Shown piece by piece: positions 1 to 12,385 of a stretch of DNA of 64,000 bases. The stretch is taken from positions 67,911,214 to 67,975,213 of the forward strand of contig NC_092093.1 in NCBI RefSeq assembly GCF_045679555.1, read 5' to 3'. This stretch comes from Salvelinus alpinus (lineage: Eukaryota > Chordata > Actinopteri > Salmoniformes > Salmonidae). The position numbers and the translations under genes were made by a program. The notes beneath the pieces are model-generated. The model did not search any database. It was not told the DNA's origin and worked only from the letters and a program-made list of their open reading frames with translations. Numbering within the stretch: the first letter of the stretch is position 1; each line of letters begins with the position of its first letter.

Positions 1-882
1 GTGTTCCCACCCGTACACCTCTTCTCTCTCCCCACTGTGGGAGTACTTAAGTATTCTTAACTAAAGACGGCAACAAACCGTAATAAAACCAATCATATGA
101 CAATTACAGCTGGTTATCCTAAGTAAGGTCTGTATATATAAAAGTCCAAATGGTTTTCAGCGTTGCTCTCTTTTCTTATTCCTACACTTTTAGTGTCCCT
201 ATATATCAAGTCATTAGGAAAGTGAAACGGCTGATGACACGATAATGGTAATTCCGATAAACGCAATTCCACCATTTCAGCACAGGTTTCAGCTCTTGGC
301 TGAAGTCATTTTGGAAACAAACAGTTTTCGATGATGTTACAGCAATGTTTTGGTGCTAGTTTTTGGGGTCGGCTATTAAAAACTAGTATATTCATTCTGG
401 GGTTATACCCTGTGCCCAACTAAAGAAAGAGGAAATCATTATTAATAATGTGAAACTAACTTCACTACTACTCACGAGCCAACAGTGCTAATACAGCCCT
501 TCCAGAGAAGGGCTGTAAACCACAGTGCAGGATAAGAAGCATGAACCAGGGAGCCTTAGGAGTCTTATCACTAAGCCCAATTTGAAAATGTTCCTCGGAG
601 GGTGTCATCAGGACAGGTATTTTCATTACATGCCCATTAGAACAGTGAACACTCCATAGTGCTGGCCTTTGTCTGGGGCTGCGTCCCAAACGGCTCCCTA
701 TATAGTGCACAACTTTTGGTCAATGTGTGCATTAGATAGGAAATAGGGTGCCATTTGGTACCCAGAGTGTTTGGTTAAACCCCTGATAGCACCGGCTACA
801 AATCAACCACACCAGACGGAGGGTAGAAAATAAAACGGGCGCAGGAACAAACTGACATGGTGAACTTTTGGTCAACCCTCAC
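1..882. other. UBE3C intron 22 (partial)
   Basis: No exon found on either strand. Apart from the foldback element at 678-765 the sequence looks like ordinary intron. I searched here specifically for the last UBE3C exon and did not see it. Confidence 0.7.
678..765. repeat. Foldback MITE, GCATCCCAAATGGCACCC family (copy a)
   Basis: GCGTCCCAAACGGCTCCC at the left and AATAGGGTGCCATTTGG at the right are imperfect inverted complements around a centre with ATATAGTGCAC. Diverged copy of a salmonid short foldback element with at least seven more copies in the window. Confidence 0.7.
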
Positions 883-1013
883 CTTGAAGCCCAGGAGAGG
901 AGGCCGCGAGCAACTGGTGACAAACTTGAGCAGCTTGCGTTTCTCTTCATCGGTGAAGCTCTCTACCACCTCCCAGAAGATGGTAATGACAGGGTGGGTG
1001 GCAGTGTAACCAC
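883..1013 (-). CDS. ube3c: UBE3C coding exon 22 (HECT C-lobe entry)
   Basis: Encodes [43 protein letters not shown]. Acceptor TCTCCAG, donor GTGAGG; 131 nt. The next exon should encode the catalytic TCMNLL segment; it is not present in bases 1-882. Confidence 0.96.
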
Positions 1014-4000
1014 CTGGAGAAGAGAGGGACAGAGAAAGGACAATATTTTTTTTTAAACAGTAAATGAATCCACTGGCAGACAGAAGTAGTTGTCATGCCA
1101 GTCATACCATCTCGACCACCACACATGCCATTGAACCACACATTGTTCTTTAGAGAGCAACCGTATCCCATGACTAGGCCACCTGGCCCATGAAGTTGAC
1201 AGGAAAGCGTGACAGTTAACTCTATGGAAATCCTCCTGTTTTTTTTATTTCACCTTTATTTAACCAGGTAGGCCAGTTGAGAACAAGTTCTCATTTACAA
1301 CTGCGACCTGGCCAAGATAAAGCAAAGCAGTGCGACAAAAACAACACATAGTTACACATGGAATAAACAAACATACAGTCAATAATACAATAGAAAGTCT
1401 ATATACAGTGTGTGCAAATGAGGTAGAATAAGGGAGGTAAGGCAATAAATAGGCCATAGTGGCGAAATAATTACAATATAGCAATTAAAAACACTGGAGT
1501 GAGATGTGCAGAAGATGAATGTCCAAGTAGAGATACTGGGGTGCAAAGGAGAAAAATAAATAAATAACAGTATAGGAATGAGGTAGTTGGATGGGCTATT
1601 TACAGATGGGTTATGTACAGGTGCAGTGATCTGTGAGCTGCTCTGACAGCTGGTGCTTAAAGTTAGTGAGGGAGATATGAGTCTCCAGCTTCAGTGATTT
1701 TTGCAGTTCGTTCCAGTCATTGGCAGCAGAGAACTGGAAGGAAAGGCGGCCAAAGGGGGAATTGGCTTTGGTGGTGACCAGTGAAATATAACTGCTGGAG
1801 CGCGTGCTACGGGTGGGTGCTGCTATGGTGACCAGTAAGCTGAGATAAGGCGGGGCTTTACCTAGCAAAGACTTATAGATGACCTGGAGCCAGTGGGTTT
1901 GACGACGAATATGAAGCGAGGGCCAGCCAACGAGAGCATACAGGTCGCAGTGGTGGGTAGTATATGGGGCATTGGTGACAAAATGGATGGCACTGTGATA
2001 GACTGCATCCAATTTGCTGAGTAGAGTGTTGGAGGCTATTTTGTAAATGACATCGCCGAAGTCAAGGATCGGCAGGATAATCAGTTTTACGAGGGTATGT
2101 TTGGCAGCATGGGTGAATGAGGCTTTGTTGCAAAATAGGAAGCCGATTCTAGATTTCATTTTGGATTGGAGATGCTTAATGTGAGTCTGGAAGGAGAGTT
2201 TACGGTCTAACCAGACACCTAGGTATTTGTAGTTGTCCACATATTCTAAGTCAGAACCATCCAGAGTAGTGATGCTGGACGGACGGGCAGGTGCGGGCAG
2301 CGATCGGTTGAAGAGCATGCATTTAGTTTTACTTGCATTTAAGAGCAGTTGGAGGCCACGGAAGGAGAGTTGTATGGCATTGAAGCTCGTCTGGAGGTTA
2401 GTTAACCTGTTTAGGATGGGGGCGCTGTTGTGACTATTTATGCTAATCGTGTAATTTTTGAAACGGCTTCCCACAAAGTTCTTGATCGTACAATATGCAT
2501 ATTATTATTATTATTGGATAGAAAACAGTCTATAGTTTCTATAGGAGTTGAAATTTTGTCTCTAAGTGGAACAGAGCCCATTCTACAGCAATTTCCCTGA
2601 CATGGAGTCAGATTTCAGAAATTTTGGCCACTGTTCTGGAGTCAGTTAAAAGGGCACTGTTATTGCTATGACTATACGGACACTGCTTACGTCTTCCCCT
2701 GGATGTCTTTACGTGATGACGATTTGAATGGGGTCGATTGCGCGTTCACAGGCACTATAAATTAAAAAACCCTGAGGCTAGTCACTCTTTTGGAGCTGCG
2801 TCATGCGCCTAGAGGACACCGACCCGCACCTGTTCCAAGCATTAGTGGAGGGAGTAATATTACTCTGGTCATGTTTCTACTCGTTATGGGAGTTAAAAAC
2901 ATCATAAGGTAGTTAATTTAAAGCGTTTTATAGCAATTTATATCCGTTTAGTGCGATTTTGGGACATTTATTTCTGAAACGCTGTGAATTGCTGGGCACG
3001 CTTCCAGTTCATCCCGAACGCAGTTGGCATTTCCACATGGCAAGAGGACAGCTTTCCACCAAAAGACGATTGGACCCAAGAAAGGATCCTTTGCCCAAGA
3101 TACTGATGGAAGAACAGCTCAAAGTAGGACATTTTTATTATGATAAATCGTGTTTCTGTCGAAAAATGTTAGTGGCTTAGGACGCCATGTTTTTTGACGT
3201 AGCTTCGCTTGGCGCAAGCTGTATTGAAAAGTAAGGATAATTTAAAAAATGTAATTCCGCGATTGTATTAAGAATTAAATTGTCTATCAATCCCTGTCCA
3301 CCCTATATTTTTTAGTCACGTTTATGAGTATTTATGTATAAGAGTAGATCACTGTCTAAGTGGCGCACAGACATTTTCTGACCAGCTGAGCTACATTTCA
3401 CATTGTCTAACCATGATTTTGGTGGCTAAATATAAACATTTTCGATCAAACTCTATATGGATTGTGTAATATGATGTTACAGGAGTGTCATCTGAAGAAT
3501 TCTGAGAAGGTTAGTGAAAAAATTAATATATTTTGGCGATGTTTACTTTTATCGCTCACTTTGGCTAGAATCAATGCTGGGCTGCTATGTGCTATGTGCT
3601 ATGCTAATATAACGATTTATTGTGTTTTCGCTGTAAGACACTTAGAAAATCTGAAATATTGTCTGTATTCACAGGATCTGTGTCTTTCGATTCGTGTATG
3701 CTGTGTATTTTTACGAAATGTTTGATGATTAGTAAGTAGGTAAACACGTTGCTCTAAGTAGTTTTTCTATTCCATTTGTGACGGTGGGTGCAATTGTAAC
3801 CTATGCCATCTACCTGAAATATGCACTTTTTTCTAACAAAACCTATCCCATACCATAAATATGTTATCAGACTGTCATCTGATGAGTTTTTTTCTTGGTT
3901 AGGGGCTATAAATATCTTAGTTTAGCCGAATTGGTGATAGCTACTGGTGTTGGTGGACAAATAAAAGATGGTGGATTATGCTAATGTGTTTTTAGGTAAT

Positions 4001-7000
4001 AGATGTACATCTTTACATATTGTGTCTTCCCTGTAAAACATTTTAAAAATCGGACATGTTGACTGGATTCACAAGATCTGTGTCTTTCATTAGCTGTATT
4101 GGACTTTAATGTGTGAAAGTTAAATATTTTAAAAAAATATTGTTTTTGAATTTCGCGGCACTGGTTTTTCAGTGGGGGTGGGGGGGGGAGTGCCGCTAGC
4201 GGCACTCTCATCCTAGACAGGTTAACACAGTGTCCAAAGAAGGGCCAGAAGTATACAGAATGGTGTTGTCTGCGTAGAGGTGGATCAGAGAATCACCAGC
4301 AGCAAGAGCGACATCATTGATGTAAACAGAGAAGAGAGTCGGCCCGAGAATTGAACCCTGTGACACCCCCATAGAGACTGCCAGAGGTCCTCTACTGACG
4401 GAAAGAGGTCAATATCGTTCCAGGATACCCGGGCCAGGTCGATTAGAAAGGCCTGCTCGCTTAAGTGTTTTAGGGAGCATTTGACAGTGATGAGGGGTGG
4501 TCAACACATTAAATGACAAAAGCAGTTACTCCTACTACTAGTAACTGAGTATCACTTAGATATCATTTTCACTATTATGACTGAGCCTAAGTAGTTTTAG
4601 TTTCTTGCAATAAAGTTTTATAAACCATCCATAATGCGATCATACCTGAGTAGTTTGTAAACGTCTTCAGGTCGTCAAGGCAAATGGGCACATGAGCTCC
4701 AGATATCAAAACCTGTAGTGGGAAAGCAAAGATTGATGAAGAATAATTAGAAATGTATCTTTATGTGTGCAAGTAATGTGAATAGAGTTGCAAAATTCAG
4801 GCAATTTCCAGTAATCCTGGGAATTTTGGGAAAGTTGCCAGAATTTTGCCAACCTAGTGAAAATCCAAGTTACCTGGATCTCCTGCTGGTCAAACATGCG
4901 CAGCCACTCCAGGTTTACCACGTTGGCCAGGCCCTGTCTGAAGGCCAGGCAGTGGGGCCTGATCTGTTTGTTGAGTCGGTAATCAGCCACTAAATGGATG
5001 TATGCTATCCTGTTGGCCGTGGACACAGGGATGTCCTTCCCTCCCGGCTTCAGCTCAACCACCTGGAAGAAAGAACCCGTCAGACATACAGGCATTAATC
5101 ACATAGCCACGTAGAAGGCGACCAGGAGAGAGAGGGAACATGTCACCCTGAACACATTTTACTGAGGGTATTCCTTTCTCAATTTGAAAACAGAGAGTCA
5201 AGGCGTGTGTTCACAGGTAAAGTGTCAATCAAGTGTCACGCAAAATGCAAAGTAGAAATTTGGTAGTGGAGCATGTAATATTATTGTGTTATTGGAGGCA
5301 TACTCTCAACAATGCTGAACACAAGACTAGCACTTTAGAGTGTTTAGGCCCAAACAGCTTGTTTGATCAAGGCTACCAGTGGAGCAAGGGGAGAAATCGC
5401 TGATCAGGCTAAGGGACCCAGGGGTCGGTTTGGCAGGCCTAAGATGGGACAGTGCGCTAGGGATAAGGACCAGTTCTCTGTTCCTGGCTTTGGTATGGTC
5501 CATGAACAGCTGCTGGTCCATTAAAAGTTTGGCACAAGATTCTTCCACCAACCTGTTTCATCAGCTATAGTTTGTTGAGCTTTGGGTCACAAATCCTGAT
5601 CTCTCCCCTTCCTGGAGTAGTTTGTATATCGATTGAATGGTTTTGTAGGAGTTAAGACACATACCAAATAATGACAGTGAAATAATCCTGATAATTTAGG
5701 AGCTTATGATACTTATGATACTAAAAACATTGTGTTCCTAAAAATCGTAACTATTTTCAATAATGTGGATACTTGACAGCTAAGGGGGTGCGGGGGCATG
5801 TCCCCCTGCAAAATGTTTGCTCTACAAAGTGGGTTAACCTCTCTTGGCTAGGGGGCGGTATTTTCACGTCCGGATGAAAAGCGTGCCCAAAGTAAACTGC
5901 CTGCTACTCAGACCCAGAAGCTAGGATATGCATATTATTCGTTGATTTTGATAGAAAACACTCTGAAGTTTCTAAAACTGTTTGAATAATGTCTGTGAGT
6001 ATTACAGAACTGATTTGGCAGGCAAAACCCCGAGCACAGTCCATCCAGGATTTTTTTTTTTTAGGTCAATCTTTTTTCCATTAGTTTTCTATGGCAAGCC
6101 CGTTTTAATAGAAATATGCTTGCAGTTCCTTTTGCTTCCACTAGATGTCAACAGACTTTAGAAATTGGTTGATGTTTTTCCTTTGAGTAGTGAAGAAGTA
6201 ACCCTTTCCTTTCTGGGAGTATAGCCAAGTGGACTCTTTAGTTTGAGGCGCACGACCTGGCGCTCGCTCCACTTTCATTTTATCCTCTATTGAACACAGT
6301 TTATCCCGTCTTAAATTGTATCGATTATTTACGTTTGAAAATACCTAAAGTTGGATTAGGAAAGTTGTTTGAACCAAGATTACAATTTATTAGATCATTT
6401 GTAGACATGTTGGGCGATTTGGAACCGGTGTTTTTCTGAATCAAACATGCCAAATAAATGGACATTTTGGGGATATAACGACGGAATTAATCGAACAAAA
6501 ATACCATTTGTGATGTTTATGGGACATATTGGAGTGCCCACAGAAGAAGATCTTCAAAGGTAAGGCATGAATTATATCGTTATTTCTGAGTTTTGTGTCG
6601 AGCCTGGCGGGTTGAAATATGATTGTCATGTGTTTGTTTGATGGGGTGCTGTCCTCAGATAATAGCATGGTTTGCTTTCGCCGTAAAGCCTTTTTGAAAT
6701 CTGACACTCTGGCTGGCTTAACAAGAAGTTAAGCTTCATTTTGGTGTATTGCACTTGTGATTGTATGAAAGTTAAATAATTCTAATAATTTAATTTGAAT
6801 TTGGCGCTCTGACATTTCACAGGATGTTGTCAAATCGATCCCGCTAACGGGATTTGATCCATAAGAAGTTTTAAAGAGAAAATTAAGCACCACAAAAGGG
6901 TACTTTAGTCGGCTATAGGCAGCTTGCTCGTATTGTACACCGTTGTTAGATACTTCCCAGTAATAAACCCCTTCTGTAGAAGGTATCTATATTACCTTTA

Positions 7001-10000
7001 ATTTAACAACATTTCAGTCAAAAGGTAATACAGAAAATGATCGAATCGACAATGTTTTCAACAAACAGGTCATTCAGAATCCGTAACGTTACGCGATTCC
7101 AGGTCATATTGACTCCACACCTTATTGCATGCGAATGACTGTCTTTATCTTGTTTGCTTGCTTTGACTATCTCCCGAGGGCATATATAGGCCAGTCTGCC
7201 TCTGAGTGTGTGCCTAATCTCCCGCAAATTGTTTTCGGTATTGTATTTGCAATGCCCTATTTGCAAACGCGGGCTACATTCTAACGACACTGTTCAAGCC
7301 TGTTTAAAGAGGAGCTAATAAGAAAAGCTAAGGCCCTGAGCAAACAGGCGGAGTGGGTAGAGTGCTTAACCCAGCCCGGGGAGACTGGTGAGGGTGACCA
7401 GAGGGCACTGAATAGGCCCTCTCTGTCAAATCAGCCAGGCTCAGACGTGGTGAACGTGCTAAAGTGGCGAAAGTCGCGCCTCTCAGGCGTGTTCCGAGAT
7501 AATTGCTCGAAGGCCCGTTTGGTGGAACGGTCAACATAGAGCCTTCTATTCCCCGCTGCACGGCAGCAGTCAGGGCGAGAGCGGGCGACGTGCTTTATCT
7601 CTCTCAGCGCCAAATACAGACAATGTGAGGGAAATTAATTATTAACACCTCACAGGGAGAGCGTATAGAGAGAGTGAGGGAGCGGGGAGGGTGGCAGCTA
7701 GAGACCGACATGAAGGAGAGAACAGGACAAAGGGAATGAAGAGAAGGACAGAATGACAAGGCCACAGAAACAGGCACGAATGAGGAAGAGGCACTGGCAA
7801 TCAAAGATGATAGAGAGAGAATAATACTGAGAGTGGTAGTGTGTGAATTATTTACCCCCCCCACAAAACACACACGGATACCCACACACCCACCCAAAAC
7901 ACACACTCACACACCTGTGCCTCTCCCAGGTCGTTGTTGACGATGGTGAAGTTGAGTCCCAGGTCCTCCACATCGTCCTCGTAGCTCTTGAGGAAGAGCA
8001 GGTTGCGGTACATCTCGGGGTCCAGCGAGGCCAGGTGGTGGATGTCCACATCTGCACTGGTTCCCAGCAGCTTCGACAGGAAGAAACTGGCAAATGGCAG
8101 CTCCACCAGCATGTTCTCATACAGGGCCTATAGGGAGACAGGAAACAAAGGTCAGGGTCATAGATTAACTCAGGTCACAAAGTCATGATAACATGATGTG
8201 ATCCTGTGTGGCACAGTTGGTAGAGCATGGTGCTTCCAACACCAGGATCATTGGTTCAATTCCAGCTGTGGCCACCCGTACGAAAATATATGCGTGGATG
8301 ATTGTAAGTCGCTTTGGATAAAAGCGTCTGCTAAATGGCATATATTATTTCTTATGATAAAAATGAGGTCATGATAAAGTCATACAAATCAGACTAACAT
8401 AACCAGTGACAGAACAGTGAAGAGAAGAATCAATAACAACAATGGGTAAAGATGAGAGCTACCTTTGCTGTTTTCAATTAAAAACCTTTACGAAACGCAT
8501 TATTAAGAGAGTGACCAGAACACCGGATGTGAAAGCGATAACGTAGTAAATCAGTTCACATCGGCGCAAGAGCGCAACACAAGAACATAATCTGTCTAAA
8601 ACATACTGGCTTTCAAATCTGCCCGCCTCAAACTTTACAAATGTAAATTCTATCCTTGACCTGGGCTGCCATTAAGAACCATGGCCAAGCAGGTGACTCA
8701 TAAAACGGGGAGCTAATGTACTGGAATTGTCCTAAAGAAAAGAGCCCGTTCCAAGCATTAAATATACAGGTCCTTATAAATGATTGCACAAAAAAAATCC
8801 TGACCACATCAGCTAAATGGATTATAAATCTACACCATTTCCATAATGCATGCATCTTAAAACACATAGGCAGGCATAAATCCCTGGCTATTTTCTAAAC
8901 ACAGGTTAATTGGGCAACTTCAAACACAGTCTATTGTTTATGCAAATTAATCCACTCAGCATTTCTCGGGGAGTCTCTACGAATTCCCTGACCATATGCC
9001 CCGAGTGCCCCCTTGAAACCTATCAATAACAACACAGTGCCGGGAAGAGGTGGCAATAAGTAGACCTGTATGGGGGAAGAGTAAAAACATGTGGCATATA
9101 TTTTTTTTCCCCCGGTCCCTTTATTTATGGGTGTTTATTGCCAGAAATTGTGCCAAAATGACTCAGGATAAAACTGATTAATTATGGACCGTCCCCTTTT
9201 AATATAAGTGAGTGCAGTGGCAACGCAATTAAAACAGATCGCGGCGCCATCAGGGAGAATAAACGCCCGACAACATTGCAGGTTGCCTTCTGTTAGCTGC
9301 CAAATAAATCCCTTAATTTACAACATTAAGAATCAATCAAAATATAATGCCTTTCAAACGCATCACTATCAATCAGGGGTGCAACCTGGACACCTCTGAA
9401 GGGGAACTTTTAGTCCGACCGGGTAGATCAATGAGGAAAGGCACTAAGGAGGACGGAGGAGGGTGAGGGAGGGAGGGATGAGGAGGGAGGGGTGCAAACA
9501 AACACACAAAACTTCAGCCACCCTGAGAGAGTTTGGAGGGCAGGTCAGGGCTAACAATACAGGGCTTTTGGGTGCAGTGCACTATCATGAAGGGGCAGGG
9601 TGGGTGTTCCAGGTGGATGGATGGGGTGAGTAATTGGTGCGGCGTGGAGAGGAGAGGGGCAGTCTGATCCACACGTCCTACTGAAGGTTACTGAGAGCCT
9701 GGCTGGACAGTGATGTGGAGCTGTGAGACTGGCAACAGGAGACCTCTCTCTTTAATAGCCCAACAAAAGAGTCGGGAAGAAGAGGGGCTCCGAAAACAGC
9801 GACCAGCCGGCACAGCATCTTAAAGGGGAAGTTCAGTATTTTACAACTTGGATGGTTCCTCACTCTGAAATCAGTCTATGGGCCACGAGGAACTGTAAGC
9901 CAAACACATTAGTCAAACTTCAGCAACTTGAATATATATTTTTTTTCCCATGACCAAATCAACTCAATTATTTGGTTTGACGTTAACTTGAGGCGATTTG

Positions 10001-12351
10001 CCCTTTTTAAGTGGACATTGCACGGTTGCTTTTAGATGCCAGAGAGAACAGTGAGAGACCAGCAACCTTACCTTAGACTCCAGATGCTAGAGAGATACAA
10101 TACTGAAGGCTATGAGAATTCAATATGCTTTCATTCTCATTATATACTCATGTGGTCTGTAATGTTATGTGGTTTCTGTTTGTGGAGTCAACCTTTAGAC
10201 ATGTCAGTTGGGAGGACAAGTTAGGAAGAGCGATAGCCCATATTGTGATGTCCAATACAATTTCAGTGAGTACCACAAACAGGCCCACTCCTGACAAGAA
10301 TACATTACCTCCACAACAATGGCAGGCCGGGAGGCCATTCATTAACTATATTAATCTCCTGTGTCCCATAGGCCTTGGCGTGTGTACCACGCATCTCAGC
10401 GCAGCAGTGATGCAATCCTAATCTATAACAGTTCCATCTTTCCGCAACGGTTCATCGCCAATAACAGCACTAAACAAATATCAATACACCACTCAAACGA
10501 GCACTCACAAGCCCGTATTTATGGAGAGAGAACTTTAGGTAGGGTTAATTGAAAGCCAAATTCAAAATAATTTCCCCCACCTTTATTGCCTGAGCCATTA
10601 GCTGTATTGAGAGGGGAGGGGGGAGCAGAGCATGCTGCTAGCAGCTGACTGGCCATTTCACAGCAGGACGAATACAGAGAGAGACCAGGCCTAGTCCCAA
10701 ATGGCACCCTAAAGCCCTATGTAGTGCACTACTTTGACAAGGGCCCATATGACTGGTCAAAAGTAGTGCACTATAAAAAGGGAATAGGGTGCTATTTAGG
10801 GCCAAAGCCCAGGAGGAGTTATGGTGCTCTGACGAGTGGACGGGACCATCTTGGAGAGAGCGGGAGAGAGAGAGAGAGCGGGAGAGGACTTTCAGATCAA
10901 AATGCTATTACCACATGCTTTGACCGCTTATTTATGTCCCTGACGGCGGGGGGCTGGCGCTGATTTAGCGCCCGGCCAAATGCAATCGCTCCACAAACAA
11001 CGAGGAAAGAATCACTGGCTAATGGAAGGCCATATTGAGAGGGGGCCGGTTGTCATGAGGTCATTCTTCTCCCGTTGAGAATGAGATGACCCCTCTTCCC
11101 GACTCACACACACACACTCTCTCACAGCATCTCGATAAACAATCAGCCAGCACATGCATTAAAGAACATTTAAAAACATTAGGCTCTAATAAATTGTGCC
11201 ATCAGGGAGGGGAAAAGGGGGAAGGGAAAACAAAGCCATCAACAGATTGCACATGCTGTAGGGTTAATAAACCAAACTCGGGTTCAAGCTCTATAGCTTA
11301 TTCCATTCAAACTGGTCACATTCTTGGACATCACTTAAAAATATATATATAATTATCAAGGACAACAAACACCGTTGTTAGATATGAAGTCAAGTTGAAA
11401 TACTAACAACCATTGCATGTTATAATGAATCAGCCTTGTCCCTGTACTGTACCTCTGTTATTCAATGTTAGGGCAGCCTCATTGGTAGTGATCTCTAATC
11501 AAACCCAGATGATCAAATCAAATCAAATCAAATTTTATTAGTCACATACACATGGTTAGCAGATGTTAATGCGAGTGTAGCGAAATGCTTGTGCTTCTAG
11601 TTCCGACAATGCAGTAATAACCAACAGTAATCTAACCTAACAATTCCACACTACTACCTTACACACACACACAAGTGTAAAGGGATAAAGAATATGTACA
11701 TAAAGATATATGAATGAGTGGTGGTACAGAACGGCATGGCAGATGCAGTAGATGGTATAGAGTACGGTATATACATATGAGATGAGTACTGTAGGGTATG
11801 TAAACATAAGTGGCATAGTTTAAAGTGGCTAGTGGTACATGTATTGCATAAAGATGGCAAGATGCAGTAGATGATATAGAGTACAGTATATATACATATG
11901 AGATGGGTAATGTAGGGTATGTAAACATTGTATTAAGTGGCATTGCTTAAAGTGGCTAGTGGTACATTTTTTACATAATTTCCATCAATTCCCATTTTTA
12001 AAGTGGCTGGAGTTGGGTCAGTATGTTGGCAGCGGCCGCTAAATGTTAGTGGTCTGCTGGTGTCTGGGGCACAGCGTGACCGTCAGAGAAGGACCACAAG
12101 AGGGCAGGCCAGAACCCCCTCCCTGAGGTACTGGAGTGCGGTGTTGCCGACTACATTTCACATCTCATTTTTTATTTATTTATTTATTTTTATTTTACCG
12201 TTATTTTACCAGGTAAGTTGACTGAGAACACGTTCTCATTTGCAGCAACGACCTGGGGAATAGTTACAGGGGAGAGGAGGGGGATGAATGAGCCAATTGT
12301 AAACTGGGGATTATTAGGTGACCGTGATGGTTGAGGGCCAGATTGGGAATT

Positions 12352-12385
<34 letters not shown>

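Noticed and set aside
1611-2474. Host gene of 287 codons on the minus strand
   Set aside because: Matches the C-terminal part of a LINE reverse transcriptase; its N-terminal 20 or so codons are the inserted TTAA element.
7848-8133. Overlapping frames on both strands across 7848-8133
   Set aside because: Shadows of UBE3C exon 19.
8202-8345. tRNA gene
   Set aside because: A and B boxes are present but the cloverleaf is poor and an HpaI SINE tail follows.
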